From assembly GCA_036494715.1 (NCBI GenBank), contig DASXNY010000089.1, forward strand, positions 12,890 through 76,889: DNA of 64,000 bases, read 5' to 3'. Both the position numbers and the translations under genes were made by a program. Under the pieces are notes generated by a model. It was not told the origin of the DNA. It saw only the letters and a program-made list of their open reading frames with translations, and made no database searches. Position 1 is the stretch's first letter; every line of letters starts with the position of its first letter. Source of the DNA: JAICJR01 sp036494715 (lineage in GTDB: Bacteria; Actinomycetota; Thermoleophilia; Solirubrobacterales; Thermoleophilaceae). Below are positions 40,980 through 48,757 of the stretch, in pieces.

Positions 40980-41959
40980 GCCGACGCGCCTGGGTTCAGT
41001 TCCTCGCTCTCTCGGCGGTCTGGGGCGCCTCCTACCTCTTCATCAAGATCGGCCTGCGCGACATGTCGTGGGCCGAGATCGTGTGCGCGCGCACCGCGCT
41101 CGCGGCGCTCGTGCTGCTCCCGGTCGCGGCGCATCGCGGCGCGCTCCCGGGAATCATGCGGCGCGCGCCCGAGATCGCTCTGCTCGGCACGATCCAGATG
41201 GCCCTGCCGTTCACGCTGATCACGCTCGGGGAGCGCCACATCGCCTCCTCGCTTGCCGGCATCCTCGTGGCGGCCGCGCCGATCTGGATCGCGCTGCTCG
41301 CCCCGCTCCTTGACCCCGAGGAGAGCTCGTCCGGCTGGCGGCTCGGGGGCATAGTGGTCGGCATCGTCGGCGTGGTGCTGTTGCTCGGGCTCGACCTCGG
41401 CGGCGACTCGCAGGCCGTACTCGGCGGCGTGATGGTGGTGCTCGCGGCGCTCGGCTACGCCTGCGCCGGGCTGTTCATCAAGCGGCGCTTCCGCGGCGTC
41501 GACCCGGTGGGGGTGGTGGCGGGGACCACCACCACCGCGGCACTCCTGCTGCTGCCGGCGGCGATCATCACGGCGCCGTCTGGCGCGCCCGGCGCCGGAC
41601 CGCTCGCCGCCGTGATCGCCCTCGGCGTGGCCGGCACCGGCATCGCCTTCGTGCTCGTCAACGTGCTCGTGGCGAAGATCGGCGCGGCCAAGATGTCGCT
41701 CGTGGCGTACGTGTCGCCGGCGTTCGCGCTCGCCTACGGCGTCGCGTTCCTGGAGGAGGGCGTGAGCGTCGGCACCTTCGCGGGGCTCGCGCTCATCCTC
41801 GGCGGCTCGTGGCTCGCCGCTGGCGGGCGACTACCCGTTCCGCGCCGCAAGCTGGCCGCAGGCCGCGTCGATGTCGCGGCCGCGTGTGAGCCGGACTGTG
41901 GCCCGCAGCCCGTGCTCTTCGAGCGCCGCGCGGAACGCGTCGATCGCGCCGCGAGTTGA
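40976..41959 (+). CDS. EamA/DMT-superfamily exporter
   Basis: The 327-residue protein has about ten membrane helices in two EamA repeats (FLALSAVWGASYLFIKIGLRDM and LAALGYACAGLFIKRRF). GTG 40976 overlaps the lysR stop. Helix ten ends at about residue 285; the remaining 43 or so residues are encoded opposite the rlmN C-terminus (129-bp overlap) and are not part of the family fold. Export of an amino acid or metabolite is usual for the family; the substrate is unknown. Confidence 0.87.
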   Translation: MSRRAWVQFLALSAVWGASYLFIKIGLRDMSWAEIVCARTALAALVLLPVAAHRGALPGIMRRAPEIALLGTIQMALPFTLITLGERHIASSLAGILVAAAPIWIALLAPLLDPEESSSGWRLGGIVVGIVGVVLLLGLDLGGDSQAVLGGVMVVLAALGYACAGLFIKRRFRGVDPVGVVAGTTTTAALLLLPAAIITAPSGAPGAGPLAAVIALGVAGTGIAFVLVNVLVAKIGAAKMSLVAYVSPAFALAYGVAFLEEGVSVGTFAGLALILGGSWLAAGGRLPVPRRKLAAGRVDVAAACEPDCGPQPVLFERRAERVDRAAS

Positions 41960-42817
41960 GCCGCTGTAGCTCGCGTCGGTGGGGTTGTACGGGATCAGGT
42001 TGACCTTGAACGCGCCGCTCGGGCCGAGCAGCTCGGCGAGCTGGACCGCCTGCTCGTAGCGGTCGTTCACGCCGTCGAGCATCAGGTACTCGACGAACAC
42101 CTGCTGCCGGCGGGCATCCCCCCAGCGCAGGCAGGCCGCGAGCACGTCCGGCAGCGGGTAGCGGTCGTTAACCGGCATCAGCTCCGAGCGCAGCGCCTCG
42201 TCCGCGGCGTGGAGGGAGAGCGCGAGGTGCACGGGCGGCCCCTCGGCGGTCATGCGCTCGATGCCGGGGATCCAGCCGACGGTGGAGATCGTCGTGCGGC
42301 GCGGCGTGATGCCGAGATCCGGCAGCCGTTCGCAGGCGCCGAGCACGTTGTCGAGGTTCATCAGCGGCTCGCCCATGCCCATGAAAACCGCGTGGTTCAC
42401 CGGCTCCTTGCGGCGGAAGTGCAGCGCCTGGTCGAGGATCTCGGACGCCGAGAGATTGCGGCCGAACTGCATCCGGCCGGTGGCGCAGAAGGTGCAGGTG
42501 AGCGGGCAGCCCGACTGGCTCGACAGGCAGAGCGAGCGGCGGCCGTCGCGGTAGCGCATCAGCACCGCCTCGACGGGGCGGCCGTCTTCGGTGCGGAAGA
42601 GCGCCTTCTCGGTGCCGTCGCGCGCCAGAGCTTCGTCGACGAGCTCGAGCGTCGAGAACGGGAGCTCATCCGCGAGCCGGTCGCGCAGCGGGCTGGGCAG
42701 GTTCGTCATGTCCTCGTACGATCCCGCGCCGCGCGCCGTCCACTCCCACACCTGGTCGGCGCGGAAGCGCGGTTCGCCGCCCTCCTCGAGCGTGCTTTCG
42801 AGCAGCTTCAAGTCCAT
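41831..42817 (-). CDS. rlmN: 23S rRNA/tRNA adenine-C2 methyltransferase RlmN
   Basis: RlmN methylates C2 of A2503 in 23S rRNA and A37 of some tRNAs. The 328-residue radical-SAM enzyme binds its cluster with C104-x3-C108-x2-C111 (SGCPLTCTFCATG). FMGMGEPLMN and STVGWIPGI follow, and C320 in DIDAACGQL is the methyl-carrying cysteine position. It is complete. Its 3' end overlaps the DMT exporter by 129 bp. Confidence 0.95.
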   Translation of the reverse strand: MDLKLLESTLEEGGEPRFRADQVWEWTARGAGSYEDMTNLPSPLRDRLADELPFSTLELVDEALARDGTEKALFRTEDGRPVEAVLMRYRDGRRSLCLSSQSGCPLTCTFCATGRMQFGRNLSASEILDQALHFRRKEPVNHAVFMGMGEPLMNLDNVLGACERLPDLGITPRRTTISTVGWIPGIERMTAEGPPVHLALSLHAADEALRSELMPVNDRYPLPDVLAACLRWGDARRQQVFVEYLMLDGVNDRYEQAVQLAELLGPSGAFKVNLIPYNPTDASYSGSTRGAIDAFRAALEEHGLRATVRLTRGRDIDAACGQLAARNG

Positions 42818-42948
42818 CCGAAAAAGTTTGGCAGCGGTAGGACTGAAATTCGAAAGCCCGGGGTATCACCGGTCGCGAGTGGAAACGGCCGATCGCCTGA
42901 GTGGGAGCGGGCGGTCCGGCCGGTTTTCTTCCTCGTAGGATCGGAGGC

Positions 42949-43506
42949 ATGGAAGCCCCGGGGGCGTTGAAGTTTCGAGAGGGTGGTAGCGCGGATGCTG
43001 CCGCCCTTTCTTCTGTTCTGGCGAAGGCGAACGAGACCTACGCCGACTGGACGCCCGCCGATTGGGACCCGCAGATCGAGCTGAGCGCCCAGGAGAGCGA
43101 CCGCCTGGCGCCCGTGCTCGCCAACCCGGGCTCATGGTGTCTGATCGCGGAGGACGACAGTCAGCGCGCCGTGGCCTACGTCGTGTTGCGCCCGGCAGTC
43201 ACCTCCGGCGAGGAGCGCGAGCGCGAGTCGATTCCCGGGCTAGCCCACCTCTGGCACCTGTTCGTGCGCCCCGCGTGGTGGGGCAGCGGCGTGGCCGCGC
43301 GTCTGCTCGCCGAGGCCATGGCGGAGGCCGAGCGCCGGCGCTACAGGGCGGCGCGGCTGTGGACGCCGCGCGACCACTCCCGCGCCCGGGCCTTCTACCG
43401 CCGTGAGGGCTGGCGCGAGACGGGCGAGGAGCACTACGCCGCCGACCTCGACCTCCCCCTCGTCGAGTACCGCCGCCCACTCGGCGGGGATATGCTCGCC
43501 ACGTGA
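42949..43506 (+). CDS. GNAT-family N-acetyltransferase
   Basis: The 185-residue protein has LSSVLAKANETYADWTPADW and the acetyl-CoA region LAHLWHLFVRPAWWGSGVAARLLAEAMAEAERR, with a C-terminal RAFYRREGWRETGEE typical of GNATs. ATG 42949 is preceded by GGAGG. Its stop overlaps the nitrilase GTG by 4 bp, hinting at action on the same substrate class. The 131-bp gap to the divergent rlmN gene should hold both promoters; I saw no clear motif. Confidence 0.85.
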   Translation: MEAPGALKFREGGSADAAALSSVLAKANETYADWTPADWDPQIELSAQESDRLAPVLANPGSWCLIAEDDSQRAVAYVVLRPAVTSGEERERESIPGLAHLWHLFVRPAWWGSGVAARLLAEAMAEAERRRYRAARLWTPRDHSRARAFYRREGWRETGEEHYAADLDLPLVEYRRPLGGDMLAT

Positions 43507-44456
43507 CTCGCTTCGACACCGTGCGGGTGGCCGCCATCCAGGCCACGCCGGTGATCCTCGACGCCGAGGCGTCGGTGGACAAGGCGGTCAGGCTGCTGGG
43601 CGAGGCGGCCGGGCAGGGCGTGCAGCTCGCGGTGCTGCCCGAGACGTTCGTGCCCCTCTACCCCTCCAACGCCTGGGCGCGCCAGGCAGCCGGCTTCGGC
43701 GGCTTCGACGAGCTCTGGGAACGGCTGTGGGAGAACTCGGTCGACGTTCCGGGGCCATTGGTCGATCGCCTGATCGATGCGTGCAGCAACCACATGTTGC
43801 ACTGTGCGATCGGGGTGAACGAGCGCGAGAGCGAGCGGCCCGGATCGCTCTACAACACGCTGCTGCTGATCGGCCCGCAGGGGCTTATCTGGCGGCACCG
43901 CAAGCTGATGCCGACGCATCACGAGAAGCTCTTCCATGGGGTCGGCAAGGGCGACGACCTGACCGTGGCCGACACCCCACTCGGCCGCGTGGGCGGCCTG
44001 ATCTGCTGGGAAAACCGCATGCCGCTCGCGCGCTATGCCATGTACCGGGGCGGGCCCCAAATCTGGGTCGCGCCGACGGCCGACGACTCGGACGTCTGGA
44101 TCGCGAACATGCGCCACATCGCCGTCGAGTCGGGCGCGTTCGTGGTGGGCGCGCCGCAGTACATCCCCCGCTCGGCGTTCCCCGACGACTTCCCGGTCGA
44201 GCTGCCGGAGCGAGACGTGTTCGGCCGCGGCGGCGCCGTGATCGTCGAGCCGGACGAGGGCGAGATCATCGCCGGCCCGCTGTATGACAAGGAGGGGATC
44301 GTGGTGGCGGACTGCGATCTGCGCGTGGGGCTGCACGCGAAGCGCTGGTTCGACGCGGTGGGGCATTACAGCCGGGAAGAGGTGCTGGTGCCCGCTGCCG
44401 CTGCGCAACACGGAGGCGCGCCCTCGGATCATGGGGACAGTGCTGAGGGTTCTTAG
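43503..44456 (+). CDS. Nitrilase-family carbon-nitrogen hydrolase
   Basis: The 317-residue protein carries the Glu-Lys-Cys triad: E47 in LAVLPETFVPLY, K134 in WRHRKLMPTHHEK and C168 in GLICWENRMPLARYAMY. The GLICWENRMP form is typical of true nitrilases (branch 1), which turn nitriles into carboxylic acids and ammonia. They form spiral oligomers. Coupled to the GNAT gene. Its stop lies inside a TAGTTCT array; the last 15 residues are low-complexity. Confidence 0.88.
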   Translation: MTRFDTVRVAAIQATPVILDAEASVDKAVRLLGEAAGQGVQLAVLPETFVPLYPSNAWARQAAGFGGFDELWERLWENSVDVPGPLVDRLIDACSNHMLHCAIGVNERESERPGSLYNTLLLIGPQGLIWRHRKLMPTHHEKLFHGVGKGDDLTVADTPLGRVGGLICWENRMPLARYAMYRGGPQIWVAPTADDSDVWIANMRHIAVESGAFVVGAPQYIPRSAFPDDFPVELPERDVFGRGGAVIVEPDEGEIIAGPLYDKEGIVVADCDLRVGLHAKRWFDAVGHYSREEVLVPAAAAQHGGAPSDHGDSAEGS

Positions 44457-44481
44457 TTCTTGGTTCTTAGTTCTTAGTTGT
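44447..44481 (+). repeat. Second TAGTTCT heptad array, between nitrilase and rluB
   Basis: Units GGGTTCT, TAGTTCT, TGGTTCT, TAGTTCT and TAGTTGT run at 7-bp spacing. The second unit supplies the nitrilase stop TAG (44454-44456) and the last one reaches the GTG start of rluB. Unit and orientation match the array after ftsZ 18 kb away. Confidence 0.88.
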
Positions 44482-45187
44482 GCGGCTCGCGCGGTATCTC
44501 GCTCATTCCGGCGCCGCTTCCCGGCGGGCTGCTGAGAAGCTGATCGCTTCGGGGCGCGTAACGGTTGGCGGTCAGGTGGTGCGGGATCCGGCGCTCGACG
44601 TCGATCAGTCCTCTGGCGTCGCGCTCGACGGGGAGTCGCTCGCCCCGGAGCCGCGCGAGGTGTACGCGCTGCATAAGCCGGCCGGCGTGGTCTCGACGGC
44701 CAAGGACACGCATGGGCGCCGCACCGTGATCGAGCTCGTGCCGAGCCAGCGGCGGCTCTATCCGGTGGGACGGCTCGACGCGGACACCACCGGCCTGATC
44801 CTCCTCACCAACGACGGCGACCTCGCGAACCAGCTCACCCACCCGAGCTTCGAGGTGGAGAAGACCTACCGCGCGACGGTCGAACCGAGGCCCGTGCCCG
44901 AGGCCGCGCTGCGGCAGCTACGCGAGGGCGTTGAGCTCGAGGACGGTCGTACCGCGCCCGCGAGCGTCCGGCAAATCGATCCCGGGCAGCTCGAGCTCGT
45001 GATCCGCGAGGGCCGCAAGCGCCAGCTGCGCCGCATGTTCGAGGCGGTGGGTCATCGCGTGACCGCGCTCGAGCGCGTGGGCTTCGGCCCGCTGCGCCTG
45101 GACAAGCTGCCCGAAGGCGAGCACCGCCGCCTCACGCCGGCCGAAGTGGAACGGCTGCGCAAGGCGGCGAGCGCCGGAGGTACCTGA
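44480..45187 (+). CDS. rluB: 23S rRNA pseudouridine synthase, RluB/RsuA family
   Basis: The 235-residue protein has an N-terminal S4 RNA-binding domain (MRLARYLAHSGAASRRAAEKLIASGRVTVGG in parts) and a catalytic domain with D100 in YPVGRLDADTTGLILLTNDG. Later come FEVEKTYRATV and REGRKRQLRRMFEAVGH. In actinobacteria and Firmicutes rluB usually follows scpB; here about 5.5 kb of other genes intervene. The start GTG is embedded in the repeat array, without a normal ribosome site. Confidence 0.9.
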   Translation: MRLARYLAHSGAASRRAAEKLIASGRVTVGGQVVRDPALDVDQSSGVALDGESLAPEPREVYALHKPAGVVSTAKDTHGRRTVIELVPSQRRLYPVGRLDADTTGLILLTNDGDLANQLTHPSFEVEKTYRATVEPRPVPEAALRQLREGVELEDGRTAPASVRQIDPGQLELVIREGRKRQLRRMFEAVGHRVTALERVGFGPLRLDKLPEGEHRRLTPAEVERLRKAASAGGT

Positions 45188-45191
45188 ACGC

Positions 45192-45521
45192 TTAGCGCAG
45201 GCTGCGGCTCGAGGCCTGGCCGATCTTGCGGCCGAGCTCGGCGAGCTGGTCGTCGTCCATACCGACGGTGTCGAAGCCGGCCTCCTCGAGCTCGCGCCGG
45301 ATCTCGCCGACCGCCTCGATCTTGTCGATAGCGCCGGCGAGCTTCTTGAGCGACGTGTTCACGAGGGAATCGTCGAGGGCGGTGCTGCCGTCGGCGGCGG
45401 GCTTGAGGAGCCACGAGCGCAGAGCATTCGCCTCGTCGAGGCTCAGCTCGAGCACGATCAGCTGCTCGGCGACAACCAGGGCCTGCGCGTCAAAGCCGTT
45501 GTTCTCATCCACAGTGGCCAT
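45192..45521 (-). CDS. Hypothetical acidic helical protein
   Basis: From ATG 45521 the product has 109 residues, mostly helical and acidic (ALVVAEQLIVLELSLDEANALRSWLL; KKLAGAIDKIEAVGEIRRELEEAGF), with no membrane segment. I do not recognise the family. It is convergent with rluB (4-bp gap) and divergent from aroH across a 139-bp gap with an 18-bp palindrome. Confidence 0.65.
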   Translation of the reverse strand: MATVDENNGFDAQALVVAEQLIVLELSLDEANALRSWLLKPAADGSTALDDSLVNTSLKKLAGAIDKIEAVGEIRRELEEAGFDTVGMDDDQLAELGRKIGQASSRSLR

Positions 45522-45564
45522 CCTTTGACCGTTTTTCTCCCTGCAAGAGGGCTGGGCGATGGGC

Positions 45565-45582
45565 TGCGCCACGCGTGGCGCA
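45565..45582. promoter_or_regulatory. Perfect 18-bp palindrome TGCGCCACGCGTGGCGCA
   Basis: The palindrome occupies the divergent gap between the small acidic protein (start 45521) and aroH (start 45661). An AT-rich stretch, TTAACTAATCGG, follows. This fits an operator for one or both genes. Confidence 0.5.
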
Positions 45583-45660
45583 TTAACTAATCGGCTTTGT
45601 GCAATTTGAACTTGAGCCGCGCAACCGCCCTGACTGGCCGCTCCGTCACAATGCTGGGCC

Positions 45661-46026
45661 GTGAGATTGCAAGCCCTGAGGGGCGCGACAACCGTTGAGA
45701 CGAACGAGGCAAGCGCGATCCTCGAGGCCACCGAGGAGCTCGTGAGCGCCGTGCTCGAGCGCAACCGGCTCGCGGTGGACGACCTCGTGAGCTGCATATT
45801 CACCTGCACGGAGGACCTCGACGCGGAGTTCCCGGCGGTGGCCGCCCGGCGGATCGGCCTGAGCCGCGTGCCCCTACTGTGCGCGCGCGAGATCCCGGTG
45901 GCGGGCGCGCTGCCGCGCGTGATCCGGCTGATGCTGCACTGCTACCCGGCCGCCGACGTCGAGCCGCAGCACGTCTACCTGCGCGAGGCCGCGGCGCTGC
46001 GGCAGGACCTGCAGGGCGCGCAATGA
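45661..46026 (+). CDS. aroH: Chorismate mutase, AroH class
   Basis: This monofunctional enzyme turns chorismate into prephenate. The 121-residue protein matches the Bacillus subtilis trimeric AroH fold, with R7 (MRLQALRGATTVE), C74, E77 (LLCAREIPV) and R89 (VIRLMLHCY) at the active-site positions. GTG 45661. Its stop overlaps the aminotransferase ATG. It starts the Phe/Tyr part of the aromatic gene set. Confidence 0.94.
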   Translation: MRLQALRGATTVETNEASAILEATEELVSAVLERNRLAVDDLVSCIFTCTEDLDAEFPAVAARRIGLSRVPLLCAREIPVAGALPRVIRLMLHCYPAADVEPQHVYLREAAALRQDLQGAQ

Positions 46027-47105
46027 GCCTCGAGTTCACGAACCGCGCGCTGTCGATCCCCTTCTACCCGGCGGCCGACACCTACCGGTTCGACGGCGAG
46101 CTCGTGAAGCTCGCCTCCAACGAGACGCCCTGGGCGCCGCACGCCGCCGTGCTCGAGGCGGTGGAGGCGGCGATGCGCAACCTCAACCGCTACCCAGACC
46201 CGAGTGCGTCGAAGCTGCGCCACCGCATCTCGGACCGCACGGGCGTACCGGTGTCCGGGATCGCGATCGGCAACGGCTCGTGCGACATCCTGCTGGCCGC
46301 GGCGGAGGCGATGCTCGAACCGGGCGCGGAGCTCGTCTACGCGTGGCCGTCGTTCTCGATGTACCCACACCTGGCGGCGATGACGGGCGCCCGCGCGGTC
46401 ACCGTCCCGCTCGACGCCGACGGCCGCCACGACCTCGACGCGATGGCGCGCGAGGTGACCGCGGCCACGCGCATCGTGCTCGTCTGCAACCCCAATAACC
46501 CGACCGCCACGGCGCTCCCGATCGAGCAAGTCGACGAGTTCGTGGCCGGGCTGCCGCGGCACGTGGCGGTGATCGTCGACGAGGCCTACGTGGAGTTCTC
46601 GACCATGCAGGACCCGGACGAGTCGCTGCCGCTCCTCAGGCGCCACCCGAACCTGGTGCTGTTGCGCACCTTCTCGAAGGTCTACGGGCTGTGCGGGCTG
46701 CGCGTCGGCTACGCGCTCTGCTCGGAGGACTTCCGCATCGGCGTCGACCGCGTGCGCCAGCCGTTCTTCGCGAACATGCTCGCCCAAGCCGCCGCCGCCG
46801 AGGCGCTGCTCCACCAGGACGAGGTGGCGCGGAGGGTGGAGCGCACCGCCATCGAGCGAGTCTTCGTCGAGGACGAGCTGCACGAGCGCGGCCTCGAGAC
46901 GACGGAGGGCCAGGCCAACTTCTCCTGGGTGTCGCTCGGAGACCGCGACGAGGCCGCGGTGATGAGCGGGCTGTCCGAGCGGGGCGTGATCGTGCGCGCC
47001 GGCACCGCACTCGGCGAGGAGGGCCGGCTGCGGGTGACCTACGGCACGCGTCACGAGAACGAGCGCTTCCTGACGGCGCTCGACGAGGTACTGGCAGGAT
47101 TGTGA
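46023..47105 (+). CDS. Histidinol-phosphate/aromatic aminotransferase (HisC family)
   Basis: The 360-residue fold-type I PLP enzyme has KLASNETPWAPH, IAIGNGSCDILL, CNPNNPTATAL, VIVDEAYVEF and the PLP lysine K219 in RTFSKVYGLCGLRVGY. HisC-family members act on histidinol phosphate or on phenylpyruvate/hydroxyphenylpyruvate. Coupling to chorismate mutase and nearness to aroF/aroA argue for the aromatic role (Pat/AroJ-like), but the sequence alone does not settle it. Confidence 0.88.
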   Translation: MSLEFTNRALSIPFYPAADTYRFDGELVKLASNETPWAPHAAVLEAVEAAMRNLNRYPDPSASKLRHRISDRTGVPVSGIAIGNGSCDILLAAAEAMLEPGAELVYAWPSFSMYPHLAAMTGARAVTVPLDADGRHDLDAMAREVTAATRIVLVCNPNNPTATALPIEQVDEFVAGLPRHVAVIVDEAYVEFSTMQDPDESLPLLRRHPNLVLLRTFSKVYGLCGLRVGYALCSEDFRIGVDRVRQPFFANMLAQAAAAEALLHQDEVARRVERTAIERVFVEDELHERGLETTEGQANFSWVSLGDRDEAAVMSGLSERGVIVRAGTALGEEGRLRVTYGTRHENERFLTALDEVLAGL

Positions 47106-47109
47106 GGCC

Positions 47110-47751
47110 GTGCTACCGGACTCCTCGCATCTCACCCTCTTCGTCAGCACCACGATCGTGCTGCTGCTCATCCCCGGGCCGGCGGTGCTCTACATCGTCG
47201 CCCAGAGCGTCGAGCACGGCCGCCGCGCCGGACTCACCGCGGTAGGCGGGGTCCACGTCGGCTCGACGGTGCACGTCGCCGCTGCCACGGTGGGGCTGTC
47301 GGCGCTGCTCGTGTCCTCTGCGCTCGCGTTCTCGGCCGTGAAGCTGGTAGGCGCGGCCTACCTGATCGTCCTCGGGATCCAGCGGCTGATGGACCGCGGC
47401 TCGGCAGGCGAGCCGTCCGCCGGCAACGAGCGCAGCCTGGGCAACATCTTCCGCCAGGGCATCGTCGTGAACGTGCTCAATCCGAAGACCGCGCTGTTCT
47501 TCTTCGCCTTCCTGCCGCAATTCGTCGACCCAAGCCGCAGCGCAGCGCCGCAGATCGCGGTGCTCGGGCTGATGTGGATCGCGATCGGACTGTTCAGCGA
47601 CAGCCTCTACGCCGTGCTGTCGGGCACGGTGGGCGCGGCCGTGCGCCGGCGCCCCGGCTTCGGGCGTGCGCAGCGTGTGGTCACCGGGTTCGTGCTGATC
47701 GGCCTCGGCGTCGCCGCGGCGCTCACCGGGCGCAGGACCCAGCACACATGA
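47110..47751 (+). CDS. LysE/RhtB-family amino acid exporter
   Basis: The 213-residue protein has six hydrophobic segments and the family start FVSTTIVLLLIPGPAVLYIVAQS (PGP motif), then NVLNPKTALFFFAFLPQFVDP. Substrate unknown; in this setting an aromatic amino acid is a reasonable guess. GTG 47110 is 4 bp after the aminotransferase stop. Confidence 0.87.
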   Translation: MLPDSSHLTLFVSTTIVLLLIPGPAVLYIVAQSVEHGRRAGLTAVGGVHVGSTVHVAAATVGLSALLVSSALAFSAVKLVGAAYLIVLGIQRLMDRGSAGEPSAGNERSLGNIFRQGIVVNVLNPKTALFFFAFLPQFVDPSRSAAPQIAVLGLMWIAIGLFSDSLYAVLSGTVGAAVRRRPGFGRAQRVVTGFVLIGLGVAAALTGRRTQHT

Positions 47752-48536
47752 GCGACATCAGCGAGCACGCCGCCGCCAACCAGGCGTTTTGGAACGAGCA
47801 GGCGGCCGATTACGTCGAGGACGCGCACCAGAAGTGGGCCGGCAACGAGCCGAACTGGGGCATCTGGAGCGAGCCCGAGGCGAACATCGGGATCGTTCCC
47901 GACGTCGACGGGCTCGACGTCGTCGAGCTCGGCTGCGGCACCGCCTACTGGTCCGCCTGGTTCGCGCGCCGCGGCGCGCGGCCCACCGGCATCGACCTCT
48001 CGGAGCGCCAGCTCGAGACGGCGCGCGCGATGCAGGCGGAGCACGGGCTCGAGTTTCCGCTGATCCACGCGAGCGCCGAGCGCGTGCCACTGCCGGACGC
48101 CGGCTTCGACTTCGCCTTTTCGGAGTACGGGGCGAGCCTCTGGTGCGACCCGTACGTGTGGATTCCCGAGGCGGCGCGCCTCCTGCGCCCGGGCGGGGGC
48201 CTGCTGTTCCTCACGAGCGGGATCCTCAGCGTGCTGTGCAGCCCGCAGGGCGACGAGCCGACGGGCGAGCGGCTGCTGAACGACCTGTTCGGACTCCACA
48301 AGATCGACTGGGACGACGACGACAGCATCTCGTTCCACCTGCCGCACGGGCAGTGGATCAAGCTGCTGCGCGAGGCCGGCTTCGCGATCGAGGCCCTGCA
48401 CGAGCTGCAGGTGTCCGCGGACGCGCCGCCGACGCGCTACGACTGGATGCCCAAGGAGTGGGCGCGCCGCTGGCCGTGCGAGGAGCTCTGGCTCGCGCGA
48501 AAGTCAGCCACCGCGCTGGACAATGCGGGCGCCTAG
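47748..48536 (+). CDS. Class I SAM-dependent methyltransferase
   Basis: The 262-residue protein has motif I VVELGCGTAYWSAWFA (58-73), an acidic loop GIDLSERQLETAR and motif post-I FDFAFSEYGASLW, as in UbiE/Methyltransf_11 enzymes. The substrate is unknown. ATG 47748 overlaps the LysE stop. Its 3' end contains the -35-like part of the candidate aroF leader promoter. Confidence 0.85.
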   Translation: MSDISEHAAANQAFWNEQAADYVEDAHQKWAGNEPNWGIWSEPEANIGIVPDVDGLDVVELGCGTAYWSAWFARRGARPTGIDLSERQLETARAMQAEHGLEFPLIHASAERVPLPDAGFDFAFSEYGASLWCDPYVWIPEAARLLRPGGGLLFLTSGILSVLCSPQGDEPTGERLLNDLFGLHKIDWDDDDSISFHLPHGQWIKLLREAGFAIEALHELQVSADAPPTRYDWMPKEWARRWPCEELWLARKSATALDNAGA

Positions 48537-48546
48537 CTGGTACAAG
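48517..48546 (+). promoter_or_regulatory. Candidate promoter of the aroF leader
   Basis: TGGACA (48517-48522) and TACAAG (48541-48546), 18 bp apart, loosely match a housekeeping promoter. The predicted start falls at about 48553-48555, on the ATG of the leader peptide, so the leader could be translated from a leaderless mRNA. By inspection only. Confidence 0.35.
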
Positions 48547-48554
48547 TTCGTACG

Positions 48555-48641
48555 ATGGATGGCATAGGCACGCACCGCCTTTCGACGAGCGCCCACTGCG
48601 GCGCCCGCGTGCTTGCCTATTACGCCTGGCGATTTATCTAG
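48555..48641 (+). CDS. Putative aromatic-rich leader peptide of aroF
   Basis: A 28-codon frame begins MDGIGTHRLSTSAH and ends VLAYYAWRFI before TAG 48639-48641. Tyr-Tyr (48618-48623), Trp (48627-48629) and Phe (48633-48635), the three end products of the pathway, fall within six codons right before the stop. It lies 116 bp upstream of DAHP synthase and is followed at once by a strong stem. No classic ribosome site precedes it; a leaderless start is possible. A sensor of charged aromatic tRNAs is inferred. Confidence 0.55.
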   Translation: MDGIGTHRLSTSAHCGARVLAYYAWRFI

Positions 48642-48721
48642 GCGTCCGGCCGCGCGCGCTTTCGAGCGACCGACCGATATCCGAGTGCCGGACGCCACCA
48701 TCGCCCGGCTCCCCGTGAGCC
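48641..48721 (+). promoter_or_regulatory. Candidate attenuator stem-loops upstream of aroF
   Basis: GGCGTCCGGC (48641-48650), starting at the last base of the leader stop codon, pairs perfectly with GCCGGACGCC (48687-48696). Inside is CGCT-TTCG-AGCG (48657-48668). Downstream GGCTC/GAGCC (48707-48721) forms a second hairpin. The left arm GGCGTC can also pair with GGCGCC (48600-48605) in the leader, a possible alternative fold. No U-tract follows, so control could be by Rho or by access to the aroF ribosome site (AAAGG near 48748). Confidence 0.5.
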
Positions 48722-48757
48722 ACCGTCCGTAGGATTCAGACTTCAGAAAGGCACCAG

